DNA of 64,000 nucleotides from JACPUW01 sp049115495 (GCA_049115495.1 JAGDZV010000002.1:620001-684000), one strand, 5' to 3'; counted from the stretch's first letter, positions 46,338-55,766 are shown. Numbers and translations: made by a program. Notes: generated from the letters alone by a model not told the origin.

Positions 46338-47440
46338 CAATAATCAGAATTAAAACAATCCAAGCTAAAATCAACACCTTTGTCTACTATCCACTGCGCA
46401 TCATCTTGAGTTCTCGGTATAGTCTGGTCAGAAATTGATTTAGCAAAAGTGGTGTCATCAACCTGAATGCAAGATAGTTGTGGGTTTTGGTAAGCTTGAA
46501 ACCAAAAAAGGTTTTTTATACTTCCATTATTTAATTTTACCGTGTAAAGTTGGTTGTTTTGACAACGTACTTCACCAAGAATTGGATTATTGCTAAGATC
46601 AAGAGTTCTTAGTTTATTATTGTCACACCACAAAAAGTTTAAGTTGTGGCATTGGCTTACATCAAGTTGATTAATGTGGTTGTCTGTTGCATCAATAGCT
46701 TCAAGTAATTTATTATTTGTAAGATTTAATGCTTCAATTCGGTTATTGGCTACCCTTAATTTTATAAGTTTTTGGTTGTCACCAACATCAAGTTGGTTTA
46801 GTCCACAGTTTCTAACATCTAGCTCTTCTAAATCAACACAATGATTTAAACTCAGGTTTTTAAACGTATTACCATTGGCGCTAAGCTTTTTAAGTTTTGT
46901 GCAGTTAGAAATATCTAAAGTTAATGCATGTGAATATGATGTTTCTAAATTTACCAACTCGGAGTTTTTACTAAGATTTAATGATCTAAGCTCCGGGTTG
47001 TTATTACAATATAGATCAGTAAGCTCTATGTTGTTGCTTAGGTCAAGAGTTGTTATTTTATTTTGGCTACAAATAAGCACTTTTAACTTGAGATTATAAC
47101 TTAAATCAAGGGCCGTTAAATTGTTATCCATAAGGTCTAAAAGCTCCAAATTAGGGAATTGCTCAATACCTTTAATGCTGCCAATATTTTTAAATGCTAG
47201 GTGTAATTCGGTAAGTAAAATAGCTTCATTGGGTTCAAATTTTCCATTTTGATTTATGTCAAGCTTTGAGTCAACTTTACCATCTCCGTTTAGATCAATA
47301 GTATTTTCAGTAAATAAATAATTCTTAAAATTCTGATCTTGAATTTCAATTTCTGGCGCTTTACAATTTTGAAATAAATTGCAGATTAGTGTAAAATTAA
47401 TTAAAAGAACAAAGGGCAGTTTTAACCAGCTCAAATGCAA
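46337..47440 (-). CDS. Secreted leucine-rich repeat protein with EF-hand-like segment
   Basis: 367 aa with TTG start and a hydrophobic export signal; a Cys near residue 26 (F-Q-N-C-K) may be lipidated, but the lipobox is poor. Residues about 48-75 hold two Ca-loop-like motifs (D-L-N-G-D-G-K-V-D-S-K and D-I-N-Q-N-G-K-F-E-P-N-E). About eleven LRR units follow, each of roughly 21 residues with L-x-x-L-D-L-S-x-N-x-x-L. The C-terminus has two Cys (S-C-I-Q-V-D-D and L-D-C-F-N-S) typical of this Bacteroidota LRR class. It probably binds proteins or surfaces. No T9SS domain is visible. Confidence 0.85.
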   Translation of the reverse strand: MHLSWLKLPFVLLINFTLICNLFQNCKAPEIEIQDQNFKNYLFTENTIDLNGDGKVDSKLDINQNGKFEPNEAILLTELHLAFKNIGSIKGIEQFPNLELLDLMDNNLTALDLSYNLKLKVLICSQNKITTLDLSNNIELTDLYCNNNPELRSLNLSKNSELVNLETSYSHALTLDISNCTKLKKLSANGNTFKNLSLNHCVDLEELDVRNCGLNQLDVGDNQKLIKLRVANNRIEALNLTNNKLLEAIDATDNHINQLDVSQCHNLNFLWCDNNKLRTLDLSNNPILGEVRCQNNQLYTVKLNNGSIKNLFWFQAYQNPQLSCIQVDDTTFAKSISDQTIPRTQDDAQWIVDKGVDFSLDCFNSDY

Positions 47441-47504
47441 ATAGTTTTAGAGGAAATTTATTAACAGTAGTTTTTAATGAATCTGCCAAAATTAAAACAC
47501 AGCT

Positions 47505-47882
47505 CTATTTTTTTTCTTGTCTAAGAATTTTTTCCATTTTGCGGCCTTTGGCTAGTTCATCAATAAGCTTTTCCATTTGCCGGCATTGCTTGTACAATTC
47601 AAATTCATCCTCAATTTCTTCAATTCTATAGCCACAAACCACACCTTTAATCATGTGTGCATTCTTATGAATCTTCGCTCTTTCAAAAAAGGTTCTGTAG
47701 GTTACCTTTTCATCAATCATTGCATCAATGTCCTCTTTGTTAAATCCAGTAAACCACTCTAAAACTTGGTGAAACTCTTCTTTTGTTCTTCCATTTTTTT
47801 CTAATCTATTCCAATAGAGCGGATAAATTGAGCCAAAAACCATATTTGCTAGTTTCTCATTTTTTTCTGTTGTTACTTTCAT
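47505..47882 (-). CDS. DUF2200 family protein
   Basis: A protein of about 125 aa. The ATG at 47882 gives M-K-V-T-T-E-K-N-E-K-L-A-N-M-V-F-G-S-I-Y-P-L-Y, the usual DUF2200 N-terminus; the open frame to 47915 is longer than the family needs. Other signatures are V-L-E-W-F-T-G-F, Y-R-T-F-F-E-R-A, and I-K-G-V-V-C-G-Y-R-I-E-E-I-E-D. It is soluble and helical, with no known function. It is a single gene on the minus strand. Confidence 0.9.
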   Translation of the reverse strand: MKVTTEKNEKLANMVFGSIYPLYWNRLEKNGRTKEEFHQVLEWFTGFNKEDIDAMIDEKVTYRTFFERAKIHKNAHMIKGVVCGYRIEEIEDEFELYKQCRQMEKLIDELAKGRKMEKILRQEKK

Positions 47883-47915
47883 TTTCTTCAATTTAGATGT
47901 ATGGTTTCGCTGCAA

Positions 47916-48236
47916 TTATAAATCAATTCTTTTATTGATTGATAATAACTATAATAGTTAGAGGTTAGCCACATATTATTTGCGTTATTAGCAGAATTAA
48001 AGTTTACCTTTAAAAAATGCTTTTAAACAATTATTACAAACCATTGTAAACTAATTGTTCCAATCACTTGCTTCAAAATTGGCTTTGTATTATCCATTCT
48101 GATTGTAGATTGAGATCTTTCAGTTAATTATGAATTACTTGCATTACAATTTGTAACAGTAATTAAGTTGTTAGCTAAATCATTTTAAATCAGCCTATTT
48201 TAGATGTTTTTATTGTTATACTTCTCATTTGCTAAC
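47916..48236. other. Intergenic region with one long AT hairpin
   Basis: Some 320 AT-rich bases between the DUF2200 gene and the 3' end of the DNA ligase gene, both minus strand. No coding frame is credible. The region holds an imperfect hairpin: 48026-48039 pairs with 48044-48059, with a four-base loop and a two-base bulge. The DUF2200 promoter should also lie here. Confidence 0.5.
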
Positions 48237-49817
48237 CTAAGATATTAACCCTTTGAGGTCGTTTAATGTACTTGCTTCATTGGCTTTTTTATCTTTTCTC
48301 CAGCGCTTTATTCGAGGAAAACGCACAGCAATTCCAGATTTATGTCTTTTTGATTTATTGATTCCTTCAAAGGCTAATTCAAATACAAGTTCTGCTTTAA
48401 CGCTGCGTACAGGGCCAAAACGATCAATGGTATTCTTTTTTACAAAAGCATCAACTTCAGCCATTTCTTTATCGGTTAAACCTGAATAGGCTTTTGCAAA
48501 AGGAACAAGCTTATCATCATGCCACACTGCAAAGGTAAAGTCAGTATAAAGGTTGGCTCGGCGCCCGTGGCCTCGCATGGCATAAATCATCACAGCATCT
48601 ATGGTCATTGGGTCTACCTTCCATTTCCACCAGTTACCTTTAATTCTTCCCGTTCGGTAACTTGCCATTTTGTTTTTAATCATTAAGCCTTCAGTACCCA
48701 ATTCTCTGGCGTTTTCTCTTAACTCAAGTGCGTGCTCCCAATTGTCAGGTTTAATAATTTCTGATAAATGAAGCCTTTCATCATTCACAGCTTGTATGAT
48801 TTTTTCTAAGTATTGTCTTCGCTCTTTTTGTGGCTTGTATCTTATGTCAACACCATCAATTTCAAGAATATCATAAGCCATAAAATGTACAGGCACTTCT
48901 AACAGTTGCTTTTTAGAAATAGTTTTTCTTCCGATACGTTGCTGAAGAAGGTTAAATGAAAGTGATTTCCCTTCTTGCATTGCCAAAATTTCACCGTCTA
49001 AAACTATCCCATTTGGCAGGTTATTTGCCATAGATTCAAATTCAGGATATTTTTCAGTTACTAGTTCTTCCCCTCGACTCCAAACATTTAAACTGTCATC
49101 TCTTTTTACCAATTGACCTCTAATACCATCCCATTTAAACTCAAAAATCCATTCATTTACTTTTCCTAAATCTTTTGTGGCTTGTTCTTTTGGATATGCC
49201 AGGTAAAAAGGGTAGGGGCGCTTATTTTCTTCACCATCTACACCTTTTAAAATTAAACTATTAAAGCTAGTTTTAAAGGGGTCCCATTTCCCCATAAGTC
49301 TTAACGCAATCAGTTCTTCTTCAATATTGTATGCTTTTGATATTGCTCTTTGCATTAGTTTTTGTGAAAGCCCCATTCTAAACCCACCAGTTAATAATTT
49401 ATTAAACACAAAGCGTTCGCTGGCATTAAAAAGCGACCACAATTCGGTTATTTTTTGCTTTTTTTCTGCTTCAGTCGCCTTTTTTAAATCGTTTAAAATT
49501 ATAACAATATCAGTCAACGAAAAATTATGATTTGAACCGTGACATTGAACAAGTTGTGCAATGGTTTCAGCTAAATCGCCTACAATGTGATACGTTTCTT
49601 CAAATAACCATAGGGGTATTTCTGCTTGTTCGGCTGCCCAAGTTCTCAATAAGGTCGTTGTTACCGCTCTTTTAGGTCTTCTGTGGCTTAATATGGCCAC
49701 AACCCATAATTTATCATCGTCATTAGCGCTTTTGAAATATTCTACAAGGGCATTAACCTTTTCATTAGTGCTATTGGTTTGGTCTATTGAATTGAAAAGG
49801 GCTGCAAACTCTTGCAT
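48237..49817 (-). CDS. ATP-dependent DNA ligase (archaeal/LigB-C type)
   Basis: 526 aa. An N-terminal helical DNA-binding domain (about residues 1-200) precedes the nucleotidyltransferase domain. The adenylated Lys is in F-E-F-K-W-D-G-I-R-G (Lys228); V-L-D-G-E-I-L-A and E-G-L-M-I-K are motifs III and IV; W-W-K-W-K-V is motif V. An OB-fold ends the protein. The enzyme seals nicks in DNA using ATP. Its ATG overlaps the stop of the upstream exonuclease gene by one base. In many bacteria this pair travels with an Lhr-type helicase and a PdeM nuclease, which are not seen here. Confidence 0.93.
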   Translation of the reverse strand: MQEFAALFNSIDQTNSTNEKVNALVEYFKSANDDDKLWVVAILSHRRPKRAVTTTLLRTWAAEQAEIPLWLFEETYHIVGDLAETIAQLVQCHGSNHNFSLTDIVIILNDLKKATEAEKKQKITELWSLFNASERFVFNKLLTGGFRMGLSQKLMQRAISKAYNIEEELIALRLMGKWDPFKTSFNSLILKGVDGEENKRPYPFYLAYPKEQATKDLGKVNEWIFEFKWDGIRGQLVKRDDSLNVWSRGEELVTEKYPEFESMANNLPNGIVLDGEILAMQEGKSLSFNLLQQRIGRKTISKKQLLEVPVHFMAYDILEIDGVDIRYKPQKERRQYLEKIIQAVNDERLHLSEIIKPDNWEHALELRENARELGTEGLMIKNKMASYRTGRIKGNWWKWKVDPMTIDAVMIYAMRGHGRRANLYTDFTFAVWHDDKLVPFAKAYSGLTDKEMAEVDAFVKKNTIDRFGPVRSVKAELVFELAFEGINKSKRHKSGIAVRFPRIKRWRKDKKANEASTLNDLKGLIS

Positions 49818-50809
49818 TATTCTTCACTTTCAGTATTAAACTCAGTTTCTAAAACCTTGGCATTAAGTCCTTTTTCTTCCCTTAAATATCTTGAGAAAAT
49901 GTCGCTGTAGCCATGTGTAACGTAAATATTCTGAGCACCTGTAGCATCAATTGCTTCTAAAAGTCCTTGCCAATCAGCATGATCAGATAATACGAAACCA
50001 CGATCTGCAGCTCTTCTTCTTCTTTGCCCTCTCAATGCCATCCAACCAGAAGCCACGCCTACGCTATAAGGTTTTAGTTTTTTGGCCCAAGGCGAATCAA
50101 CTGCACTAGGTGGGCAAATTACTAATGCACCTTTTAGTTGGGCTTTGGTAGTTTCTTTTGTAATAAGTTCTGTTTGTATTAATTTAATACCTTGAGCTCT
50201 TATTACTTGATTAATGCTTTCAATGGCACCATGGGTGAAAATTTTACCAATTCGGTGGTTTACATTTTGAATTATTCTTTGCGCCTTGCCCAATGAATAG
50301 GCTGTTAGCAAGGCTATTTTATTGTCATTCTTGCACTTGAGCCACCAATCGTTAATTTCATTCATCACCTCTTGCTGCGGCTTCCATTGATATACCGGCA
50401 AGGCAAATGTGCTTTCTGTAACAAAATGTTGACAATTTATTGGTTCAAAAGGGGTAGAAAGATTGTCATTTTCTACTTTGTAATCACCACTTACTACCCA
50501 TATTTCGCCCTTATGTTCTACTCTTATTTGTGCTGATCCTATTACATGCCCAGCGGGATGAAAGCTAAATTTAACACCATTAACCAATATTTCTTCGCCG
50601 TAATCAATTCCACTTATGTTTATGTTTCCAAGTCGGTGTTTAATTACTGGTAGTGCCAAATTGCTGCATAAATACTCTTGCGAACCATAACGAGCATGAT
50701 CGGCGTGTCCATGAGTTAAAAACGCCTTGCCCACCGGGCGCCATGGATCAATGTAAACATTGGCTTTTTCGCAGTAAATTCCTTCTTTAGTGAATTTGAG
50801 TAAAGGCAC
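49817..50809 (-). CDS. Ligase-associated DNA exonuclease, metallo-beta-lactamase fold
   Basis: 330 aa. The N-terminal metallo-beta-lactamase motif is T-H-G-H-A-D-H-A-R (His33, His35, Asp37, His38). Further metal ligands lie in P-A-G-H-V-I-G-S-A and L-S-D-H-A-D-W; the order of motifs matches the beta-CASP-related 'mRNA 3' processing factor-like' exonucleases encoded beside ATP-dependent ligases. It probably trims DNA ends before ligation in a non-replicative repair pathway. The start is GTG. It forms a two-gene operon with the ligase. Confidence 0.9.
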   Translation of the reverse strand: MPLLKFTKEGIYCEKANVYIDPWRPVGKAFLTHGHADHARYGSQEYLCSNLALPVIKHRLGNINISGIDYGEEILVNGVKFSFHPAGHVIGSAQIRVEHKGEIWVVSGDYKVENDNLSTPFEPINCQHFVTESTFALPVYQWKPQQEVMNEINDWWLKCKNDNKIALLTAYSLGKAQRIIQNVNHRIGKIFTHGAIESINQVIRAQGIKLIQTELITKETTKAQLKGALVICPPSAVDSPWAKKLKPYSVGVASGWMALRGQRRRRAADRGFVLSDHADWQGLLEAIDATGAQNIYVTHGYSDIFSRYLREEKGLNAKVLETEFNTESEE

Positions 50810-50863
50810 TTTTATTAAATGTGATTGCGTTTAAATGGTTTCAAGTTTATAAATTACCAATCT

Positions 50864-51460
50864 ATGGATAAAGGTAAAGTTTGGTTTTGGATCAGGTTTT
50901 TAATTGCAATTTTTATAGTTTCTGATTTTGCTAGAGAAAGTTGGTTAAATGCACATGGTTCATTTTTTTTAGAGGGATTATTTTCAGAAGTAGCCCTAAT
51001 TGCATCAGTTCTACTGTCGCTTTTTGTTGTAATACTCGATATTAGATTTTATCGGAAGCGCTCCAATATTTTGCTTCTATTGCCTTCAACGGCCTTAAGC
51101 ATTACGTTATTTTTTGGAATATATTGGTATGTACTAGGTCAGCCTGATTTTGGAAAACCTGTTTATGTCGCTAATTGTACAAACTGCACGGTAAAAAAGC
51201 AAACTCTGTATTTTTATGAAAGCGGCGCAGTGCGTTATGAGTTTCGATATGACCATAAAATGTTCTCAGATAAATACATTTATACTGGAAACTACACAGG
51301 TGCATTTGTTGAAAATGGGCATGTAATTATTGATTTGGAGTGGTTTGCACCTAAATATTGCTCAAACTTTGATTTTGATACTACAAAGAGCTTATTAGTC
51401 AGCAGCGAAGGATCTCTTTTCAGAGAAGTTTATTCTGTCAGTTTATTTCAAAACGAATAG
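50864..51460 (+). CDS. Membrane protein of unknown function
   Basis: About 198 aa from ATG 50864; the frame is open from 50825, but that would add no structure. Three hydrophobic helices occupy roughly residues 6-100. The rest is a soluble domain containing N-C-T-N-C and a Tyr/Phe-rich strand region (Y-E-F-R-Y-D-H-K-M-F). The two close Cys could form a disulphide if periplasmic. I recognise no family. A strong terminator follows its stop codon. Confidence 0.65.
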   Translation: MDKGKVWFWIRFLIAIFIVSDFARESWLNAHGSFFLEGLFSEVALIASVLLSLFVVILDIRFYRKRSNILLLLPSTALSITLFFGIYWYVLGQPDFGKPVYVANCTNCTVKKQTLYFYESGAVRYEFRYDHKMFSDKYIYTGNYTGAFVENGHVIIDLEWFAPKYCSNFDFDTTKSLLVSSEGSLFREVYSVSLFQNE

Positions 51461-51479
51461 AAACCTAAACAGTAAAAAA

Positions 51480-51510
51480 CAAAAGCCGATTCAAAATGAA
51501 TCGGCTTTTG
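51480..51510. terminator. Strong bidirectional Rho-independent terminator
   Basis: CAAAAGCCGATTCA at 51480-51493 is exactly complementary to TGAATCGGCTTTTG at 51497-51510, with loop AAA. A-runs before and T-runs after give U tracts in both directions. It serves the membrane protein gene on the + strand and the tRNA-Ser gene on the - strand. Confidence 0.85.
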
Positions 51511-51523
51511 TTTTTCTCCATTG

Positions 51524-51608
51524 CGGAGAGTGAGGGATTCGAACCCCCGGACCTTTGACAGTCAACGGTTTTCAAGACCGCCTCAATCGACCACTCTGAC
51601 AACTCTCC
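51524..51608 (-). tRNA. tRNA-Ser (anticodon UGA)
   Basis: Read on the minus strand the gene starts GGAGAGTTGTCAGAGTGGTCG and ends CTCTCC plus discriminator G. The seven-base acceptor stem GGAGAGT pairs with ACTCTCC. The anticodon loop CTTGAAA gives UGA, a serine anticodon. A long variable arm of class II tRNAs (TTGACTGTCAA) and the T loop GGTTCGAATCC are present. The 3' CCA is not encoded. It reads Ser codons UCA and probably UCG/UCU. Confidence 0.97.
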
Positions 51609-51819
51609 GTTGCAAAAGTATTACCCTTTTGCAAACCGCAACAAGCTTTTTTTACTTTTTATGCAATCATTTTTTTGAGCTGTTCATACTCATTTGAATA
51701 TCAATAGATAAGACCTACAATAGTTGATCAAGAAATTTTAAGTCGTAAATATTTTCAATCTCAGAAGCAACCTTATTCCTAATTATCAGATAATGTACTT
51801 TACAACCTATCAACAAACC

Positions 51820-52605
51820 ATGATCATAAAACCAATAAGAGCATTAACCTTCTTTTTGGCATTTGTTTTTATCAATTGTGCTGTACATGCCCAATTAATC
51901 AAAATGAACTCATTCAGTTTTGGTTATTACGGACATTTATCTAAGCTAAAGCCAGTTTCTTACATTGATTTTTACGATGGTTTTTCACTTAAAAACCAAT
52001 TACCTAACCCAACATTGCTTGTATCCAATAATGAGTTTACAGCGCTTAGAATACAAGGAGTCTCATTTGAGTTTGAAGCACAGCTGCTCGATAAAATGGA
52101 AAAAGGCAGTCGTCATTTTGTTGGCTTAGGAATTAGAAATGGTTTTATAAGGAGTAGCCAGTTTAATGATTTTGACAAAAGAAACGAGCTTTTTGGCCTA
52201 GCAGATAAACAATCTGGGGTTGGCAATTATTCTCTAAAACTTAAATCTGAAATACTTGGCATTGGATTGTCTTACAAGTATGCATTAGTTGATCATGAAC
52301 GAATACAGTTATTTGCCGGGGGAGTTGTTAATGTTGATATTCCTGCATCAACAAAAATGTACGCTATTCCTACCTCATCAAGCCAAATTGATACAAACGA
52401 TGTAAGGCTTATAAATCATGACTATTTTCTTACTAACGATCCCGAATATTTTGTGTCACCATTTATTCAAGGCTCATTGAAAGTTTGGAACGCAACTCAC
52501 ATTAATTTCAAGTACCACTACGGCGTCTACAATCTATCTATAAATGGATTGAGAACTAGTGGAGCATCAAGACTTTTTGAGATTGGACTAAAATTTAAGG
52601 TATAA
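51820..52605 (+). CDS. Outer-membrane beta-barrel-like protein in TonB receptor operon
   Basis: About 261 aa from ATG 51820 with signal peptide M-I-I-K-P-I-R-A-L-T-F-F-L-A-F-V-F-I-N-C-A-V-H-A-Q. The mature part alternates short amphipathic strands and ends L-F-E-I-G-L-K-F-K-V, a typical outer-membrane barrel C-terminus. It ends one base before the TonB receptor gene, so the three genes 51820-55766 form one operon. Its role beside the receptor is unknown. Confidence 0.75.
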   Translation: MIIKPIRALTFFLAFVFINCAVHAQLIKMNSFSFGYYGHLSKLKPVSYIDFYDGFSLKNQLPNPTLLVSNNEFTALRIQGVSFEFEAQLLDKMEKGSRHFVGLGIRNGFIRSSQFNDFDKRNELFGLADKQSGVGNYSLKLKSEILGIGLSYKYALVDHERIQLFAGGVVNVDIPASTKMYAIPTSSSQIDTNDVRLINHDYFLTNDPEYFVSPFIQGSLKVWNATHINFKYHYGVYNLSINGLRTSGASRLFEIGLKFKV

Positions 52606-52606
52606 C

Positions 52607-54907
52607 ATGAGATATTCTTTTTTAGTATTACTCAGTTTAGCTTCATTGGTGTCTAATGCCCAAGGTATTATTATTTCTGGCAATATAACAGATGCTAACT
52701 CCGGCGAACCTTTAATTGGTGTTTCGGTTTATGATAGCTTAAGTGCTCATGGTACAGTCACAAATGCTTTTGGATTTTTTTCAATTACTGTATCTAGCAA
52801 TCAATCAAAAATAAGAGTATCATACATTGGGTTCGAAACTCAGGAATTGTTAATTAACGGCAGAGAAAACAAGCATTTTGATATACATCTAAAACAGGTT
52901 TCAAAAAGTTTAAAAGAAGTAGTTGTAATAGCCGAAACTGTAAACGTGGTAGAAGAAGTAGAGTCAACACAAATGAGTGTGATTAAAATAGACCCTGACG
53001 AAGTTTCTAAAATACCTAGTATAGGGGGCGAAACTGATTTGATTAAAGTAGCCCAGCTTATGCCAGGGGTTGCAAAAGGGGGAGAAGGCCAATCAGGAAT
53101 GTTTGTTAGGGGCGGTACAGCTGATCAGAACTTGGTGATTCTTGATGATGCCACGGTATATAATCTAGGTCATTTATTCGGCTTTTTCTCAGTGTTTAAT
53201 AATGAAGCAATTAGAGATGTTACTATGTATACTGGCGGTTTTCCAGCACAGTTTGGTGGTAGGCTTTCTGCCGTAATGGATGTAAGAATGAATGAAGGTA
53301 CTACTGAAAAGTTTAGTGCAACTGGCGGAGTAGGAATACTATCATCAAGGCTTACTTTAAACATTCCTGTAATAAAAAATAAAGGTGGTATTACCATTTC
53401 GGGTAGAAGAACTTATATAGATCAAATGTTTAAACTAACGGGGTCTGAATTGCCGTATTATTTTTATGATTTTAACTTAAAAGGGAATTACATAATTGAT
53501 CAGAAGAATAGAATTTATTTAAGCGGATACCTCGGAAACGATGTGCTAAGCTTTTCGGAAGCTGATTCATCGGCAAGTGTAGAAGTAGAGAATGGTGGTT
53601 CTGAGCAACTTAATTTTGGTTTTAGATTAGGTAATTTCACTTCAACGCTAAGATGGAATCATATATACAAAGAAGAGAAGCTATTTCATAATTTCACCTT
53701 ATTCCAAACTAGGTTTAAATATGATATAGGAGGCGCTTTTCTCAACAATAATATTTTGATTAAGTCTCAAATTCAAGACTATGGTTTTAAGGCTGATTGG
53801 GATTGGAATGCAGGAGAAAAGCACATGGTTAAATTTGGTGGCTCCATTACAAATCATGGCTTTAGGCCCAATATTGTAAATACCAGCGGACAGATTTCAG
53901 ATTATTTAAAAAATAATGTGGGCGAGCTTATGCTAATGCAAGAAGCGGGTGTTTATATAAGCGATGACATTACAATAAACGACAAGCTAAAAATAAATGG
54001 GGGCCTGAGACTTTCTGGAGCATTAACTGACAATAGGTTTTATGGCGGTATAGAGCCAAGGCTTGCCGCAAAATATACTTTGGTGAAAAATCATTCGGTA
54101 AAAGCGAGTTATACGAGAATGAAACAATACATGCACCGAGTTTCAAATTCGTCGGTAGTGCTTCCTACAGATTTGTGGTACCCTGTTACATCGAATGTAT
54201 TACCGCAAGGAGCACATCAGTTCGCTGTTGGTTATTTTGGTGGAATTGACAAGCTAAAGTCTAATTATTCGGTAGAAGGTTATTATAAATATATGACTAA
54301 TTTAATTGAGTATAAAGAAGGTGCTCAATTATTATTAAACGATAATTTTGAAAATGAGCTAATAAACGGAAATGGAGAAGCCTATGGGCTTGAATTTATG
54401 TTTAGACGCAAAGCCGGAAGAATAACAGGTTGGATTTCTTACACTTTAAGCTGGTCAAAAAGAAATTTTCCTGAGTTAAATGGTGGTGAAACCTTTTTTG
54501 CCAAGTATGATAGAAGGCATTATTTGTCAGCAGTATTAATGTATGAATTGAGCGATAGGTTGACATTTTCTAGCGTTTGGGAATACACCACGGGGGCCCG
54601 TTTTACGGCTCAAAATGGTCAGTATTTTATGCCAAACTCTTCTTTTACCGGAATTGAAACCATACCTATTTATACCAAAAGAAATGCTGTGGTAATGGCA
54701 CCTTCTCATAGATTAGATATTAATCTAATTTTAAAGAGTAGGGTAGGAGAAAGATTTACTGGCGAGTGGCATTTTGGCGTTTATAATTTCTATAATAGGG
54801 CAACACCTTTTAGGGTTAATATTCAACAAACCCAATTTGGACTAAGATATGTTCAACCCGGCCTATTCGGTTTAATACCTTCAATAGCCTATAACTTTAA
54901 ATTCTAG
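52607..54907 (+). CDS. TonB-dependent outer-membrane receptor with carboxypeptidase-like N-domain
   Basis: 766 aa. A signal peptide ends S-N-A-Q. Residues about 20-105 are a carboxypeptidase-D-like regulatory domain (I-S-G-N-I-T-D-A-N-S-G-E-P-L-I-G-V-S-V). The plug domain follows (V-A-Q-L-M-P-G-V-A ... F-V-R-G-G-T-A-D-Q-N-L-V-I-L-D-D). A 22-strand barrel occupies the rest and ends A-Y-N-F-K-F. It imports a ligand using the TonB system. The following DUF4249 lipoprotein gene marks the receptor/DUF4249 type common in Bacteroidota, distinct from SusC/SusD. The ligand is unknown. Confidence 0.93.
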   Translation: MRYSFLVLLSLASLVSNAQGIIISGNITDANSGEPLIGVSVYDSLSAHGTVTNAFGFFSITVSSNQSKIRVSYIGFETQELLINGRENKHFDIHLKQVSKSLKEVVVIAETVNVVEEVESTQMSVIKIDPDEVSKIPSIGGETDLIKVAQLMPGVAKGGEGQSGMFVRGGTADQNLVILDDATVYNLGHLFGFFSVFNNEAIRDVTMYTGGFPAQFGGRLSAVMDVRMNEGTTEKFSATGGVGILSSRLTLNIPVIKNKGGITISGRRTYIDQMFKLTGSELPYYFYDFNLKGNYIIDQKNRIYLSGYLGNDVLSFSEADSSASVEVENGGSEQLNFGFRLGNFTSTLRWNHIYKEEKLFHNFTLFQTRFKYDIGGAFLNNNILIKSQIQDYGFKADWDWNAGEKHMVKFGGSITNHGFRPNIVNTSGQISDYLKNNVGELMLMQEAGVYISDDITINDKLKINGGLRLSGALTDNRFYGGIEPRLAAKYTLVKNHSVKASYTRMKQYMHRVSNSSVVLPTDLWYPVTSNVLPQGAHQFAVGYFGGIDKLKSNYSVEGYYKYMTNLIEYKEGAQLLLNDNFENELINGNGEAYGLEFMFRRKAGRITGWISYTLSWSKRNFPELNGGETFFAKYDRRHYLSAVLMYELSDRLTFSSVWEYTTGARFTAQNGQYFMPNSSFTGIETIPIYTKRNAVVMAPSHRLDINLILKSRVGERFTGEWHFGVYNFYNRATPFRVNIQQTQFGLRYVQPGLFGLIPSIAYNFKF

Positions 54908-54911
54908 TAAC

Positions 54912-55766
54912 ATGAAAATCCAATTCCAAATATTACTTGTTTTATTTATTAGTTTTACCCTTGCATCGTGCCTGCCAGAAGCCCTTCCAACAGATGTAGA
55001 ACAAGCCGAAAGTAAGTTGGTAATATCAAGCCAGATTATACCGAATAATATCATGGTTATCACGGTGTCAAGGAGTTTTTCAGCACTTGAAGGAAATCAA
55101 AATCAAGATGATATTGATCAGTACCTTGTTAAAAATGCCATAGTTGTTATGACATACAACGGAACCACTGATACTTTTTTATCAAGAGAAGATGCTCCTG
55201 GCTTATACTTTAGCACCTTTAGACTTGAAAAAGAAAACGAGCAGTTCAACTTGTCCGTTTTCGATCCAAAAACTAACGAAACTGTAACATCTACATCAAC
55301 AATGCTTCCAAGGATTAATCTTGAAACGGTTCAAATTGAAGCAAAACCTACCCAATCTTTATTAGATACTGTATATAACCTAACAGCAAGCTTTACCGAT
55401 GCAAGTATTAACAACTGGTATGTTTTGAATATTATTAATCCTAACGAAGTTGGGAACGAAAGTGTATTTAGCCTTGATGGACAAACTACTACATATTCAA
55501 TTTTGGTGTCAGATAAGCTCTACAATACAAATAGAATTGAAATACAGGAAGAAATAGTTGGATACAACATGCCCGATACAGCGCTGGTAATGTTCTCAAA
55601 CATAAGTGAAGATTATTTTAGATATCTTGATGCAAGACGTAGAGGCGGTAGTATTTTGGCTTCGCTAACAGGTGAGCCTGTAAATCATCCAAGTAATGTT
55701 GTAGGTGGTTACGGTTATTTTAATACGCACAATCCTAGTTTAATACAGGTAATTGTCAAAAAGTAA
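54912..55766 (+). CDS. DUF4249 lipoprotein, partner of TonB receptor
   Basis: A 284-aa lipoprotein with lipobox L-A-S-C (Cys20, followed by L-P-E-A-L-P). The mature domain is beta-rich, with S-K-L-V-I-S-S-Q-I and Y-L-V-K-N-A-I-V-V-M-T-Y-N-G strands typical of DUF4249, and ends H-N-P-S-L-I-Q-V. It follows the TonB receptor by four bases and is probably its surface-exposed partner. The family's ligand is not established. Confidence 0.9.
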   Translation: MKIQFQILLVLFISFTLASCLPEALPTDVEQAESKLVISSQIIPNNIMVITVSRSFSALEGNQNQDDIDQYLVKNAIVVMTYNGTTDTFLSREDAPGLYFSTFRLEKENEQFNLSVFDPKTNETVTSTSTMLPRINLETVQIEAKPTQSLLDTVYNLTASFTDASINNWYVLNIINPNEVGNESVFSLDGQTTTYSILVSDKLYNTNRIEIQEEIVGYNMPDTALVMFSNISEDYFRYLDARRRGGSILASLTGEPVNHPSNVVGGYGYFNTHNPSLIQVIVKK

